Below are positions 1 through 7,154 of a stretch of DNA of 64,000 bases, in pieces. The stretch's first letter is position 1, and each line of letters opens with the position of its first letter. Both the position numbers and the translations under genes were made by a program. The stretch is from FEB-7 sp963698265. GTDB lineage: Bacteria; Pseudomonadota; Gammaproteobacteria; Burkholderiales; Usitatibacteraceae. The stretch covers positions 930,001 through 994,000 of the forward strand of contig CAVOQC010000004.1 in assembly GCA_963698265.1 (NCBI GenBank), read 5' to 3'. A model generated the notes under the pieces. The model ran no database searches. It was not told the origin of the DNA and saw only the letters and a program-made list of their open reading frames with translations.

Positions 1-1239
1 GATGGCGCGCGGGGTGTAGCCGCGGGCTCGGCGCACCATCACCGTCCCTCCCGATGTCGCGCGCACGAGGCTGTCGTCGCAGCGCACGGCGATGTCGCGG
101 TCGTGCACCAGGTAGGCGTCCGCCATGCCCGCGAGGCGGCGCACCGCCTCCTCGTTTCCGGTCACCAGCGGCTCGCCGCCCGGGTTTGCGCTCGTCATCA
201 CGAGAAGCGGCTCCTGCGGCCCCGCGAGCCAGTCCGTGCCCGACCCGGCGCGGCTCGCCTCGAGGAAGAGCAGCCACTGCAGCGGCGTGGATGGCAGCAT
301 GGCGCCGAGCGTGGAAACACCCGGGGCCACGCCGACGAGGGCCTCGTCGCAGCCCGGCCGCTTGTCGAGCAGCACGATGGGCCGCTCGCGCGATTCCAGG
401 AGCGCCCGCGACGCGCCGTCCACCAGCGCGAACGGCGCGAAGGAAGCCGCGGTGGCCGCCATCACGGCGAAGGGCTTCTCGTCGCGGTGCTTGGAGGCCC
501 GCAGCCGCGCCACGGCGCGGATGTTGCGCGCGTCGCAGGCGAAATGGAACCCGCCCAGCCCCTTCACGGCGACCACCTTCCCGTCGCGGATCATCGCCAT
601 GGCGCGGGCGACCGGATCGGCGCCGGGCAGGAGCATGCCGTTCTCCCCGAGGCAGGCCACCGCCGGGCCGCACACCGGGCAGGCGTTGGGCTGCGCATGG
701 AAGCGGCGGTCGGCGGGGTCGCGGTACTCGGCCTCGCATTCCGGGCACAGCGCGAACGGGGCCATAGTCGTGCGCGGGCGATCGTAGGGAATGCCGCGGG
801 TGATGGTGAAGCGCGGGCCGCAGTGGGTACAGTTGATGAAGGGGTAGCGGAACCTCCGGTTGGCGGGGTCGAGCAGTTCCGCGAGGCATTCGGGACAGGT
901 GGCCGCATCCGGCGTGACCGGGGTCGCGGCCGTGCCGCCGCGGCTTTTCGCTATGGCGAAGCCGCTGCCGGCTTCCGGCGCGCAGGCTTCCCAATCCACC
1001 GAATCGACCCTTGCGAGCGGCGGCGCGTCGCTCGCCACGCGCGCGCGGAAGCGCGCGAGCTCCGCGGGATCGCCCTGCACTTCCACGAGCACGCCCTCGG
1101 CGTCGTTCAGCACCCAGCCGTCGAGACCCAGCTCGCCCGCGAGCCGCCAGACGAAGGGGCGGAATCCCACGCCCTGCACGGTGCCGCGCACGCGCACGCG
1201 CATGCGCTCGGTCACCGGTGCGAGAAGGGCTGCGTTCAC
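1..1239 (-). CDS. hypF: HypF carbamoyltransferase, N-terminal 413 residues (gene continues beyond the left edge)
   Basis: HypF converts carbamoyl phosphate into a carbamoyl adenylate and transfers it to HypE, the first step of cyanide-ligand synthesis for [NiFe] hydrogenase. Visible domains in order are an acylphosphatase domain (about residues 12-100, with VQGVGFRPFVWRL), two C-x2-C zinc fingers (CPECLAEL...CTHCGPR and CPECEAEY...CPVCGP, about 105-190), and a YrdC-like domain containing MTSANPGGEP. The C-terminal carbamoyltransferase domain lies outside the window. The start chosen is GTG at 1239, preceded by GAGGGA at a good distance; an in-frame ATG at 1203 has no ribosome site and would cut into the acylphosphatase domain. 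The gene begins 11 nt after hypB, last in the visible operon. Confidence 0.93.
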   Translation of the reverse strand, partial: MNAALLAPVTERMRVRVRGTVQGVGFRPFVWRLAGELGLDGWVLNDAEGVLVEVQGDPAELARFRARVASDAPPLARVDSVDWEACAPEAGSGFAIAKSRGGTAATPVTPDAATCPECLAELLDPANRRFRYPFINCTHCGPRFTITRGIPYDRPRTTMAPFALCPECEAEYRDPADRRFHAQPNACPVCGPAVACLGENGMLLPGADPVARAMAMIRDGKVVAVKGLGGFHFACDARNIRAVARLRASKHRDEKPFAVMAATAASFAPFALVDGASRALLESRERPIVLLDKRPGCDEALVGVAPGVSTLGAMLPSTPLQWLLFLEASRAGSGTDWLAGPQEPLLVMTSANPGGEPLVTGNEEAVRRLAGMADAYLVHDRDIAVRCDDSLVRATSGGTVMVRRARGYTPRAI

Positions 1240-1250
1240 GGTTTCGTCCC

Positions 1251-2213
1251 TCAGGCCTTCGCCGCGGCCTCGGCGCAGGCGCAGCCTTGCGCGCGTGGCA
1301 CGACGGCCGCGCGGCGACGGTGGGACTCCGCCGCCCCGCCCCGGATCCACGCGAGCCAGGCGTCCATGCCCTCGCCCGTGGTCGCCGACAGGCGCAGGAT
1401 CTCGATGGCCGGGTTCACGCGCCGCGCGTTGGCCTCGACGAGTGCAGCATCGAAGGCGAGGTGCGGCAGCAGGTCGCACTTGTTCAGGATCATCAGGTCG
1501 GCGGCAGCGAACATGTCCGGGTACTTGAGCGGCTTGTCCTCGCCTTCGGTCACCGAGAGCACCACCACCTTGTGCGCCTCGCCCAGGTCGAACGCCGCGG
1601 GGCAGACGAGGTTGCCCACGTTCTCGATCATCACCACGGAATCGGCCGCGGGCGCCAGGCGCTCGAGCGCGTGGCCGACCATGTGCGCGTCGAGGTGGCA
1701 GCCCTTGCCGGTATTGACCTGCACGGCCTTCGCACCGGTGGCGCGGATGCGCTCGGCGTCGTTGGAGGTCTGCTGGTCGCCCTCGATGACGGTGATGGGA
1801 AGCTCCCCGCCCAGGCGCCCGATCGTCTCCACGAGGAGCGTGGTCTTGCCCGAGCCGGGGCTGGAGACGAGATTCAGCGCGAAGATGCCGAGCCGGGAGA
1901 ACTCGCGGCGGTTCGCGTTGGCCTCGCGGTCGTTCTTCGCGAGGATGTCGCGCTCCACCGACACCGCGCGCGCCGCCGGGGCGCCGTCGTGGCGATGGCC
2001 GTGGTCGTGCGCCGGGTCATGGCCGTGCGCGTGATCGTGGTCGTGCGCATGATCGTGGCCGTGCGCGTGATCGTGGTTGTGCGCGTGATCGTGGTCGTGC
2101 GCATGGTCGTGGCCGTGCGCGTGATCGTGATCGTGCGCATGGTCGTGGCCGTGCCCGTGGGCCTTGCCGTCGATCTTCACGTCGTCGCTGCCGCAACCGC
2201 AGGTCGTGCACAT
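1251..2213 (-). CDS. hypB: HypB, histidine-rich nickel-storing GTPase for hydrogenase maturation
   Basis: HypB is a SIMIBI-class GTPase that, with HypA, delivers nickel to the hydrogenase large subunit. The 320-aa protein begins MCTTCGCG, the high-affinity N-terminal metal motif, followed by an extreme His/Asp/Ala array (about residues 19-76), then a P-loop SSPGSGKTT, an ENVGNLVCP switch/metal segment and the base-specificity motif NKCD. The polyhistidine stretch is typical of HypB proteins that also store nickel. It sits between hypA (22-nt gap) and hypF in the same operon. The identification is secure; only the storage role is inferred from composition. Confidence 0.97.
   Translation of the reverse strand: MCTTCGCGSDDVKIDGKAHGHGHDHAHDHDHAHGHDHAHDHDHAHNHDHAHGHDHAHDHDHAHGHDPAHDHGHRHDGAPAARAVSVERDILAKNDREANANRREFSRLGIFALNLVSSPGSGKTTLLVETIGRLGGELPITVIEGDQQTSNDAERIRATGAKAVQVNTGKGCHLDAHMVGHALERLAPAADSVVMIENVGNLVCPAAFDLGEAHKVVVLSVTEGEDKPLKYPDMFAAADLMILNKCDLLPHLAFDAALVEANARRVNPAIEILRLSATTGEGMDAWLAWIRGGAAESHRRRAAVVPRAQGCACAEAAAKA
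1990..2160 (-). repeat. Low-complexity repeat encoding the HypB histidine array
   Basis: Short imperfect repeats of GTGATCGTGGTCGTGCGCAT type encode alternating His-Asp-His-Ala units in hypB. All units keep the reading frame. The repeated 12- and 24-bp periods suggest expansion by slippage or unequal recombination, and other frames across it give only artefactual low-complexity peptides. Confidence 0.85.
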
Positions 2214-2235
2214 CGCCTTCTCCTCAGAGTCTCCG

Positions 2236-2577
2236 TCAGTTTCCCAGCAGGTCCTTCACTCGCATTCCCGTGCCGCCCGTCACCTGCAGCTGGCCGCCCC
2301 CGCAGCGCGGGCAGGGTTCGCCGCGCATCTCGACCGGCACCGAGGCCGAGCACCCGAAGCACCAGGCCGTGCCCGGCGTCTCGTCGATGGCGAGCACGGC
2401 GCCCTCGGCGATGCCGCCGCGCATCACGGCGTCGAAGCAGAAGCGCAGCGCCTCGGGCTCCACCGCCGCGAGCCGGCCGATCTCGAGCCGCACTTCCACC
2501 ACCCGCGCGAGGCCCTCGCGGCCCGCCGTTTCCTCGACGATGCCGCGCACGCTCTCGGCGATCGACATCTCATGCAT
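2236..2577 (-). CDS. hypA: HypA nickel/zinc hydrogenase maturation chaperone
   Basis: HypA is a small metallochaperone that docks with HypB and the large subunit to insert nickel. The 113-aa product begins MHEMS, where His2 is the known nickel ligand, and carries the structural zinc site as two C-x2-C pairs (CFGC and CPRC) near residues 73-92. A longer frame extends upstream, but the conserved MHEMSIAESV start at 2577 fixes the N-terminus. It overlaps the end of hupK by 8 nt, indicating translational coupling. Confidence 0.96.
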   Translation of the reverse strand: MHEMSIAESVRGIVEETAGREGLARVVEVRLEIGRLAAVEPEALRFCFDAVMRGGIAEGAVLAIDETPGTAWCFGCSASVPVEMRGEPCPRCGGGQLQVTGGTGMRVKDLLGN

Positions 2578-3691
2578 GGCCGGCCTCGAAGCGCACGCCC
2601 ACGCAGGGATCGAGCGAGGCGATGAGCCAGCGCAGGTCGCGCTCGAGGCGCGCTCCGTCCCCGGCCGCGAGCCCCAGCGCGCCGCGCGCGAAAGCACCCT
2701 CGGGGTGGAAGTTCCATTCCGTGGGCGCGACGATCCGGTAGGCCGCGATGCGCTCGCCGTCCAGCGCCACGCGGTGCACGAGAAGGCCGCGCGTCGTCTC
2801 CACCCAGGCGATCGCGCCGCCGCTGTCTAGCGCGACCGCGCCGTGGCCGTCGCGCGCCGCCGCGCCGAGGGCTTCGAGCGTCGCCGCCAGGTCCACGAGC
2901 CGGGCCACGAGCCGCGCGCCCACGCCCCGGCCCCACGTCGCCACGGCATCGGCCACGAGCGGATGCGCGGCGGTGCGCACGAGCGGCCCGGTCTCGCGTG
3001 CCTCGCCGTGCCAGTGCGGGGCCTCGTCGAAACCCGCATCCCGGTCGAGCGCCGGGGCGATCTCGCGCGCGATCCACGCGCCGTCGCCCGCCGGAAGCAA
3101 CGCCACGTCGCTGGCGCCCAGGCTCGCGTGCCCGGCGAGCATCGCGGCTGCGAGCGTGGCGACCGGGGTGGCCGCCGAATTCGCCCAGGCCTCGATCGCA
3201 GGCACGCCGGAGAGCGCCAGGAATTCCTCGCTTGTCGATCCGAAGACGGCCCATGCCGCCCAGTCGCGCGCGTTCGCGACCGCATCCCGGAGATCCGCGC
3301 CCTCCTCTGCGGCGAGCAGCGGCGCCAGCGTTTTGCGCGCCGCGGCCAGCGCGGCGACCTCGGGCTCGCGCCCGGCGAGCCGCGGCCAGTCGACGAGCAG
3401 CCGCCACGCATGTTCGTGCACGTTTTCTGCCGCCATGCGCGCGGCACGCGCGGCCTGCATCGCCGCACCTGCCGGCTCGCCGCGCGCCGTCTCGACCGCG
3501 GCGGCCGCAGCGATGGCCTGGGAGCGGCCGCAGATGGCGAAGAGCGCCCCGGCGAGCGCGGGCGCCTCGGCGGCGCGGCGCCCGCGGAAGAGCGCCCCAG
3601 CCACGCGCGGGCGCTCGGCGCTCGCCTGCGCGCGCGTCACGCGTCCGTCCGCGGTTTCGATGCGCACCACCAGCTCACCCTCGATCGTCAT
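2570..3691 (-). CDS. hupK: HupK/HoxV, large-subunit-like hydrogenase assembly protein
   Basis: HupK (HoxV in the R. eutropha nomenclature) is an accessory protein resembling the hydrogenase large subunit and thought to act as a scaffold for the Fe(CN)2CO cofactor. The 373-aa protein keeps degenerate remnants of the nickel site: an N-terminal FAICGRSQ where active large subunits have RICGVCT, and a C-terminal DPCVGVRFE where they have DPCLACATH. One cysteine of each pair is therefore lost, which argues against catalysis and for a scaffold role. It overlaps hupJ upstream by 17 nt and hypA downstream by 8 nt. Confidence 0.88.
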   Translation of the reverse strand: MTIEGELVVRIETADGRVTRAQASAERPRVAGALFRGRRAAEAPALAGALFAICGRSQAIAAAAAVETARGEPAGAAMQAARAARMAAENVHEHAWRLLVDWPRLAGREPEVAALAAARKTLAPLLAAEEGADLRDAVANARDWAAWAVFGSTSEEFLALSGVPAIEAWANSAATPVATLAAAMLAGHASLGASDVALLPAGDGAWIAREIAPALDRDAGFDEAPHWHGEARETGPLVRTAAHPLVADAVATWGRGVGARLVARLVDLAATLEALGAAARDGHGAVALDSGGAIAWVETTRGLLVHRVALDGERIAAYRIVAPTEWNFHPEGAFARGALGLAAGDGARLERDLRWLIASLDPCVGVRFEAGHA

Positions 3692-4193
3692 GGCCCGCTC
3701 CGGATATCCGGCCGCGCAGGAAGTCGCGCTTCGTCACTTGCGCGGGTCGATCCACCTGCGAAGGCTGGTAGCCGTCGGCGCCGGGCGCGTGGGTCGCGTC
3801 GAAGAGCGCGACGAGCGAGGCCTCGGCGGTCGCGACCGCCGTTTCGTGGTCCGCGAACTGCGAGGCCGGCGAGAAGAGCGAGCAGGCGTGGTACTCGCCC
3901 AGGGACTCGTCCGCGCCGGCGATGAAGCGGAAGTTGCCGGCGGGAAAGGCCACCAGGCGTTCGCCGCCCGCGGGCAGCGCGGGCCAGGCGCCCTCGCCGG
4001 GCATGAGCACGAGATTCACCGACCACGGCGTGACCAGGGCGCCCAGCCACTCGCCCTTCCAGGGTCGAAACCCCACCGCCGCCACGCGCAGCGCGGCATT
4101 GAGGAAAGGCAGGCCCGCCATGCGCGTCTTCCAGATGTGCGTGAAGGCCGCCTCGAGGCGCGGCGCGGGATGGGAGGCGGGCGATTCAGTCAT
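3675..4193 (-). CDS. hupJ: HupJ/HybE/HoxT family hydrogenase assembly chaperone
   Basis: This 172-aa protein matches the HybE/HupJ family, which helps assemble or proofread [NiFe] hydrogenase subunits before Tat export. Recognisable features are the N-terminal FTHIWKTRMAGLPFLN and the central FRPWKGEWLGALVTPWSVNL region typical of the family. The start is ATG at 4193 (MTESPASH); the open frame extends further upstream, but only inside the rubredoxin gene and without conserved sequence. It overlaps hupI by 8 nt and hupK by 17 nt. Confidence 0.9.
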   Translation of the reverse strand: MTESPASHPAPRLEAAFTHIWKTRMAGLPFLNAALRVAAVGFRPWKGEWLGALVTPWSVNLVLMPGEGAWPALPAGGERLVAFPAGNFRFIAGADESLGEYHACSLFSPASQFADHETAVATAEASLVALFDATHAPGADGYQPSQVDRPAQVTKRDFLRGRISGAGHDDRG

Positions 4194-4380
4194 CGTCCAG
4201 CACCAGGAATGTCGTGCGTTCGGCGGCGCAGTTCGGGCAGCTCCAGTGCTCCGGCAGCGCCTCGAAGGGCGTGCCCGGCTCGACCTGCCACAGCGCATCG
4301 CCCGCGGCGGGGTCGTAGACGGCCCAGCACACGCCGCACTCGTAGCGGCGAGTGCGCGTCGGGGCGGGGGCGGCCGGCAT
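4186..4380 (-). CDS. hupI: HupI/HoxR rubredoxin
   Basis: A 64-aa rubredoxin with two iron-binding knuckles, YECGVCWAVYDP and WSCPNCAAE, giving the Fe(Cys)4 site. In membrane-bound hydrogenase operons this rubredoxin is associated with maturation of the small subunit under oxygen, consistent with the oxygen-tolerant signature of HupS here. It directly abuts hupH (stop at 4381, start at 4380) and overlaps hupJ by 8 nt. Confidence 0.95.
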   Translation of the reverse strand: MPAAPAPTRTRRYECGVCWAVYDPAAGDALWQVEPGTPFEALPEHWSCPNCAAERTTFLVLDDD

Positions 4381-5247
4381 TCAGGCGTCCTCGCGCAGCC
4401 ACCCGAGCAGGTCGTCCAGGCGCTCGAGGCTGTCGGCGAAATCCTCGGGCGCCGCGCGCGCCGCCTCGGGGATGTCGACGACCTCGAGGGTGTCGAGGAT
4501 GAGCGTGCTCATGGAGTTGAAGTAGCGCACCCGCCAGACGCCGCGCGCCTGCGTGGAGGCGATGCGGCAGTTTCCGAAACCCCGCGAGAGGATCGCGACC
4601 GGGCCCACGCCCAGCATCGTGTCGAGGCCTTCGTGGTCGGCGGCCGAGAACGGCAAGAGCGACAGGTTCACCACGTGGGCGGCCCGCCCGGGCCGGAAGG
4701 CCTTCGCGTGGTGGCGAAGCTCGGCCACGATGGAAGGCGCGTTGATCACGCCCTCCGGAAGCCTTGCCGGGTCCAGGACCGCGCCGTTCGCCTGCGCGGC
4801 CGCCTCCTTCACCACGGAGGGGATGTCGTCGGCTTCGAGGATGTCCTCGGCCATGTGGCCGTGGCCGTCGTCGCGCTGCACGCGCCAGACGCCGGCGAAG
4901 GCCGTCTCCTGCACTCGCCAGCCGGGGACGCCGTTGCCCGAGGCGATCGTCGCACTCACCTCGCCCTGCCCCAGGCTTTCGTTGAGCGCCCGGAGCGCGC
5001 CGGGCGACATCGCCTTGAGCGAGAAGCGCGGCGCACCGGGCCGGCCCGGATGGTGGCGTCGCATCGACTCCATGAGCTGCTCGACCACGTCCGCTGCGGC
5101 GGCGAGCTCGGCGGGTGCCGCGTCCCCGGGCGGTATGGGGGTGACGAGCGGCTCCGCCTTCGGCATCGGCAGGAACTCGAGGCCGGCGTCCTCCTCGGGC
5201 TGGGAGCCGGGACCGAACGCGACGACGGGGATGGGGAAGTCTTTCAT
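4381..5247 (-). CDS. hupH: HupH/HyaF/HoxQ hydrogenase expression/formation protein
   Basis: The 288-aa protein belongs to the HupH/HyaF family, required for maturation of the small subunit and its Fe-S clusters. The family hallmark is two related copies of a C-terminal domain. Here these are around residues 90-155 (containing WRVQETAFAGVWRVQ and IPSVV) and around 205-285 (containing GNCRIASTQARGVWRVRYFN and DIPE), so the internal duplication is visible by eye. It lies between hupG and hupI with almost no spacer. Confidence 0.92.
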   Translation of the reverse strand: MKDFPIPVVAFGPGSQPEEDAGLEFLPMPKAEPLVTPIPPGDAAPAELAAAADVVEQLMESMRRHHPGRPGAPRFSLKAMSPGALRALNESLGQGEVSATIASGNGVPGWRVQETAFAGVWRVQRDDGHGHMAEDILEADDIPSVVKEAAAQANGAVLDPARLPEGVINAPSIVAELRHHAKAFRPGRAAHVVNLSLLPFSAADHEGLDTMLGVGPVAILSRGFGNCRIASTQARGVWRVRYFNSMSTLILDTLEVVDIPEAARAAPEDFADSLERLDDLLGWLREDA

Positions 5248-5262
5248 GGCGGTTCTCGACTT

Positions 5263-5718
5263 TCAGGCGCAGGAGGGAGCGCCGGCGGCGGCGACGGGAA
5301 TCACTTTCGGGGGAAGCGGGCGGGTCTCGGCCGCGAGCAGCGCGTTGGCGAGCGAGAGATATTCGGACCAGTCGCGCAGCGCCTCGATGTTGCCGAGCCA
5401 GCCGCCGGCGCGCAGGAACACGAGCGCGGGCCAGCGGCGCACGCCCCAGGTCGCGGCCTTCGCGTTGGCGAGCGGCGGCGGCAGCACGCCGATGCGGAAA
5501 GCGCGCACGGCGGCGGCGCGGATTTCCGGGAGGATCACCGCGAGGTCCACCACTTCGCGAAAGCGCGCCGGGTCCTCGGTGAAGAAGAGCACTGCCTCGC
5601 CGGGCGCGGCGACGAAGGCCTCGAAGCCTTCCTCGTCCAGGCGGACCGCGCCCTCCTGCTCCACCAGGCGCGTGACGAGGGGCGGTTCCACGGCGGCCGG
5701 GCGCGCGAGGGATGTCAT
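5263..5718 (-). CDS. hupG: HupG/HyaE/HoxO thioredoxin-like hydrogenase chaperone
   Basis: A 151-aa HyaE/HupG family protein, a thioredoxin-fold chaperone that binds the twin-arginine signal peptide of the hydrogenase small subunit. The fold is suggested by EAVLFFTEDPARF followed by FRIGVLP and RRWPALVFLRAGGWLG; the thioredoxin CxxC is absent, as usual for the family. The start is ATG at 5718 (MTSLARP), overlapping the hupF stop by 4 nt; the frame continues upstream but only across hupF. Confidence 0.9.
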   Translation of the reverse strand: MTSLARPAAVEPPLVTRLVEQEGAVRLDEEGFEAFVAAPGEAVLFFTEDPARFREVVDLAVILPEIRAAAVRAFRIGVLPPPLANAKAATWGVRRWPALVFLRAGGWLGNIEALRDWSEYLSLANALLAAETRPLPPKVIPVAAAGAPSCA

Positions 5719-6029
5719 GGCAGGGACTCCTTGGGACGAAGGTGTTCGGGAAGCTCGGGCGTGCGCGAGACGAGGTCGGCGAAGGCTTCGTCGACTCCCG
5801 TCGTGTCGCCGGCGAGCACGGCCGCCAGCGCGTCGAGGGCGCGGTCGATGTCCGTCGCGGCCCGGGCGGTGATCACCTCGCGGGCCGCGCCGAGGAAGGT
5901 GAGGAGCCAGGCGCCTTCGGGCTGCGGGCCGACCAGCGCGAGGTCGATGCGCTTCCTGCCCTCGCGGCCGGTGCACCAGGCCGTGTCTCCCAGGGGCTCG
6001 ACGACCTGCATCGGGATGGCGATGCACAT
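5715..6029 (-). CDS. hupF: HupF/HoxL, HypC-family hydrogenase chaperone
   Basis: A 104-aa HypC/HupF protein starting MCIAIPMQV, where the invariant N-terminal Cys2 binds the iron centre and contacts the large subunit. Compared with housekeeping HypC it has the longer C-terminal tail characteristic of HupF/HoxL, the variant linked to hydrogenase synthesis in air. The start at 6029 is fixed by the MCIAIP motif although an open frame extends to 6074. It overlaps hupG and begins 4 nt after hupD. Confidence 0.93.
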   Translation of the reverse strand: MCIAIPMQVVEPLGDTAWCTGREGRKRIDLALVGPQPEGAWLLTFLGAAREVITARAATDIDRALDALAAVLAGDTTGVDEAFADLVSRTPELPEHLRPKESLP

Positions 6030-6033
6030 GGCC

Positions 6034-6657
6034 TCAGCCCTCGCCCTCGACGCGCATCGCCAGCACGCGCGCATCGCCCAGGCGGCAAGCCGCCTCCGCG
6101 CTCGGGCGGCCGCTTTCGTAGCGGTCCATGGCGAGGCTCGGGTCGAAGAGCGCGTCCTCGCGCTCGCCTTCGCGCGGCACGCCGGGAGCGCCCCACGCGG
6201 TGAGCGTTTCCAGGCCGATGCGAAGCGCCTCGGGAAGGCGGGCGCGCACGACTTCCGTGAGGCTCCCGCCGTAGTCCATGAGGACGGCGGGCTGCACGCC
6301 CACCAGCACCGCGCGCTCGGGTGAGCGGCCGGAGAGCTGCGCGAGCGAGAGCACTTCCTGGAAGCTCGACTGGTGCAGGCTCATCTTGCCGATGCCCAGG
6401 TAGGCGGGGATGTCGCCGTCGCGAATCACCTGCATCGAGCCCGGCTCGAGGCCGTAGTCGATGGCGTCGAAGACGAGGAGCCGCCGCGCGGCCTGCACGT
6501 GGGGCAGGAGATAGAGGCCCTGGGTACCGCCGTCCATCAGGGTGACGGACTCGGGGAAGCGCCAGCCGCCGTTCAGGGCGGCCACGGCGCGCACGCCGAA
6601 CCCCTCGTCGGCCCAGAGTACGTTGCCTATTCCCAGCACCAGGATGTCCATCGCCAC
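6034..6657 (-). CDS. hupD: HupD/HoxM hydrogenase large-subunit maturation endopeptidase
   Basis: HupD clips the C-terminal peptide of HupL after nickel insertion. The 207-aa protein has the family start DILVLGIGNVLWADEGFG with the nickel-sensing Glu (in DEGFG), a central DGGTQGLYLL with the conserved Asp, and the third ligand region MSLHQSSFQE with His. Its start is either GTG at 6657, with AAGG 8 nt upstream, or ATG at 6651; GTG is annotated. It is the first gene of the accessory-gene transcription unit, preceded by a candidate promoter region with an Anr-like box. Confidence 0.94.
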   Translation of the reverse strand: MAMDILVLGIGNVLWADEGFGVRAVAALNGGWRFPESVTLMDGGTQGLYLLPHVQAARRLLVFDAIDYGLEPGSMQVIRDGDIPAYLGIGKMSLHQSSFQEVLSLAQLSGRSPERAVLVGVQPAVLMDYGGSLTEVVRARLPEALRIGLETLTAWGAPGVPREGEREDALFDPSLAMDRYESGRPSAEAACRLGDARVLAMRVEGEG

Positions 6658-6667
6658 CGCGTCCGCC

Positions 6668-6688
6668 TTGTAACGATTGCAGTTACAA
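6668..6688. promoter_or_regulatory. Inverted repeat TTGTAAC-N7-GTTACAA just upstream of hupD
   Basis: A perfect 7-bp inverted repeat with a 7-bp spacer, lying 10 nt before the hupD start in a locally A/T-richer patch. The same core with the same spacing (GTAAC-N7-GTTAC) occurs upstream of the hupS unit at 11024-11041, suggesting a shared operator. Its position would place it over or just downstream of a promoter, which would fit repression. The binding protein is unknown. Confidence 0.5.
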
Positions 6689-6722
6689 CGCGACCATCTT
6701 CGCGCGATGGGGAATCGCGCCC

Positions 6723-6736
6723 TTGATACGGGTCAA
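6723..6736 (-). promoter_or_regulatory. Anr/FNR-like box upstream of hupD
   Basis: On the minus strand the sequence reads TTGACCCGTATCAA, matching the FNR/Anr consensus TTGAT-N4-ATCAA in 9 of 10 specified positions. The centre is about 72 bp upstream of the GTG start of hupD, compatible with activation. FNR-type control of hydrogenase genes is known in rhizobia (FnrN). A related box is found before the hupS unit. Confidence 0.5.
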
Positions 6737-6753
6737 GCAAGACTTCAGGTTGC

Positions 6754-6795
6754 GGAAATAAAGATTGGGCCGGCCCCGGGGAGGCGGCCGGCCCC
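6754..6795 (-). terminator. Candidate rho-independent terminator after the higA-like gene
   Basis: A 9-bp perfect G+C stem (6767-6775 pairing with 6786-6794, 10-nt loop) is followed on the minus strand by AATCTTTATTT. It lies 18 nt beyond the higA-like stop and would separate the hupSLC unit from the hupD-hyp unit, in agreement with the separate regulatory sites upstream of hupD. Confidence 0.65.
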
Positions 6796-6812
6796 GCATC
6801 CGGAACACCCGC

Positions 6813-7151
6813 CTATTTGAGCGCCTTCATCGCCTGGTGGACGTCCCAGGCCATCTGCAGCTGCATCCAGAACTCGGGCTCGGTGCGGAAGTAGGCCGCG
6901 AGCCGCACGGCGGTATCCGGACTCACGCCCCGCTTGCCGCGGATCAGCTCGTTCACCCTGCGGCGCGATATCCCCAGCTCCTCGGCGAGGGCCAGCTGGG
7001 TGAGCTTCAGGGGCTTCAGGTATCGGGAATCGAGGAAGTAGCCCGGATGCACCGGCTCGCGGCGCGCGCGCGGCCTCCCGGGCCCGGCTGCGCGGGCTCG
7101 CACCGGGACGGCCGCCGACACTCCCCTTCCCATCGCCAGCAAGGTCGTCAT
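6813..7151 (-). CDS. HigA/VapI-like XRE-family DNA-binding protein, orphan inside the hydrogenase operon
   Basis: A 112-aa helix-turn-helix protein of the HigA antitoxin family. The core from about residue 40 has LTQLALAEELGISRRRVNEL, GKRGVSPDTAVRLAAYF and the C-terminal EFWMQLQMAWDVHQA typical of HigA. The first ~30 residues are Arg/Pro-rich and not conserved, so the true start may be downstream, although ATG at 7151 is only 3 nt after hupC. No HigB toxin fits on either side: upstream is hupC and downstream only 155 nt remain before hupD. It may be a regulator adopted by the locus, a remnant of a toxin-antitoxin pair, or a partner of a distant toxin. Confidence 0.8.
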   Translation of the reverse strand: MTTLLAMGRGVSAAVPVRARAAGPGRPRARREPVHPGYFLDSRYLKPLKLTQLALAEELGISRRRVNELIRGKRGVSPDTAVRLAAYFRTEPEFWMQLQMAWDVHQAMKALK

Positions 7152-7154
7152 CGC

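Noticed and set aside
103..2034. A 643-codon open frame on the plus strand opposite hypF/hypB
   Set aside because: It is antisense to two clearly conserved genes; its product is His/Arg/Gly-rich without domains, as expected for the complement of G+C-rich coding DNA.
1874..2140. An ITITRT-repeat protein in another frame of the hypB histidine array
   Set aside because: It is only the frame-shifted reading of the repeat and has no separate start signal or conservation.
6658..7151. A complete higBA toxin-antitoxin pair
   Set aside because: Only 155 nt lie between the HigA-like gene and hupD, and hupC abuts it on the other side, so no HigB gene (about 280 nt) fits.
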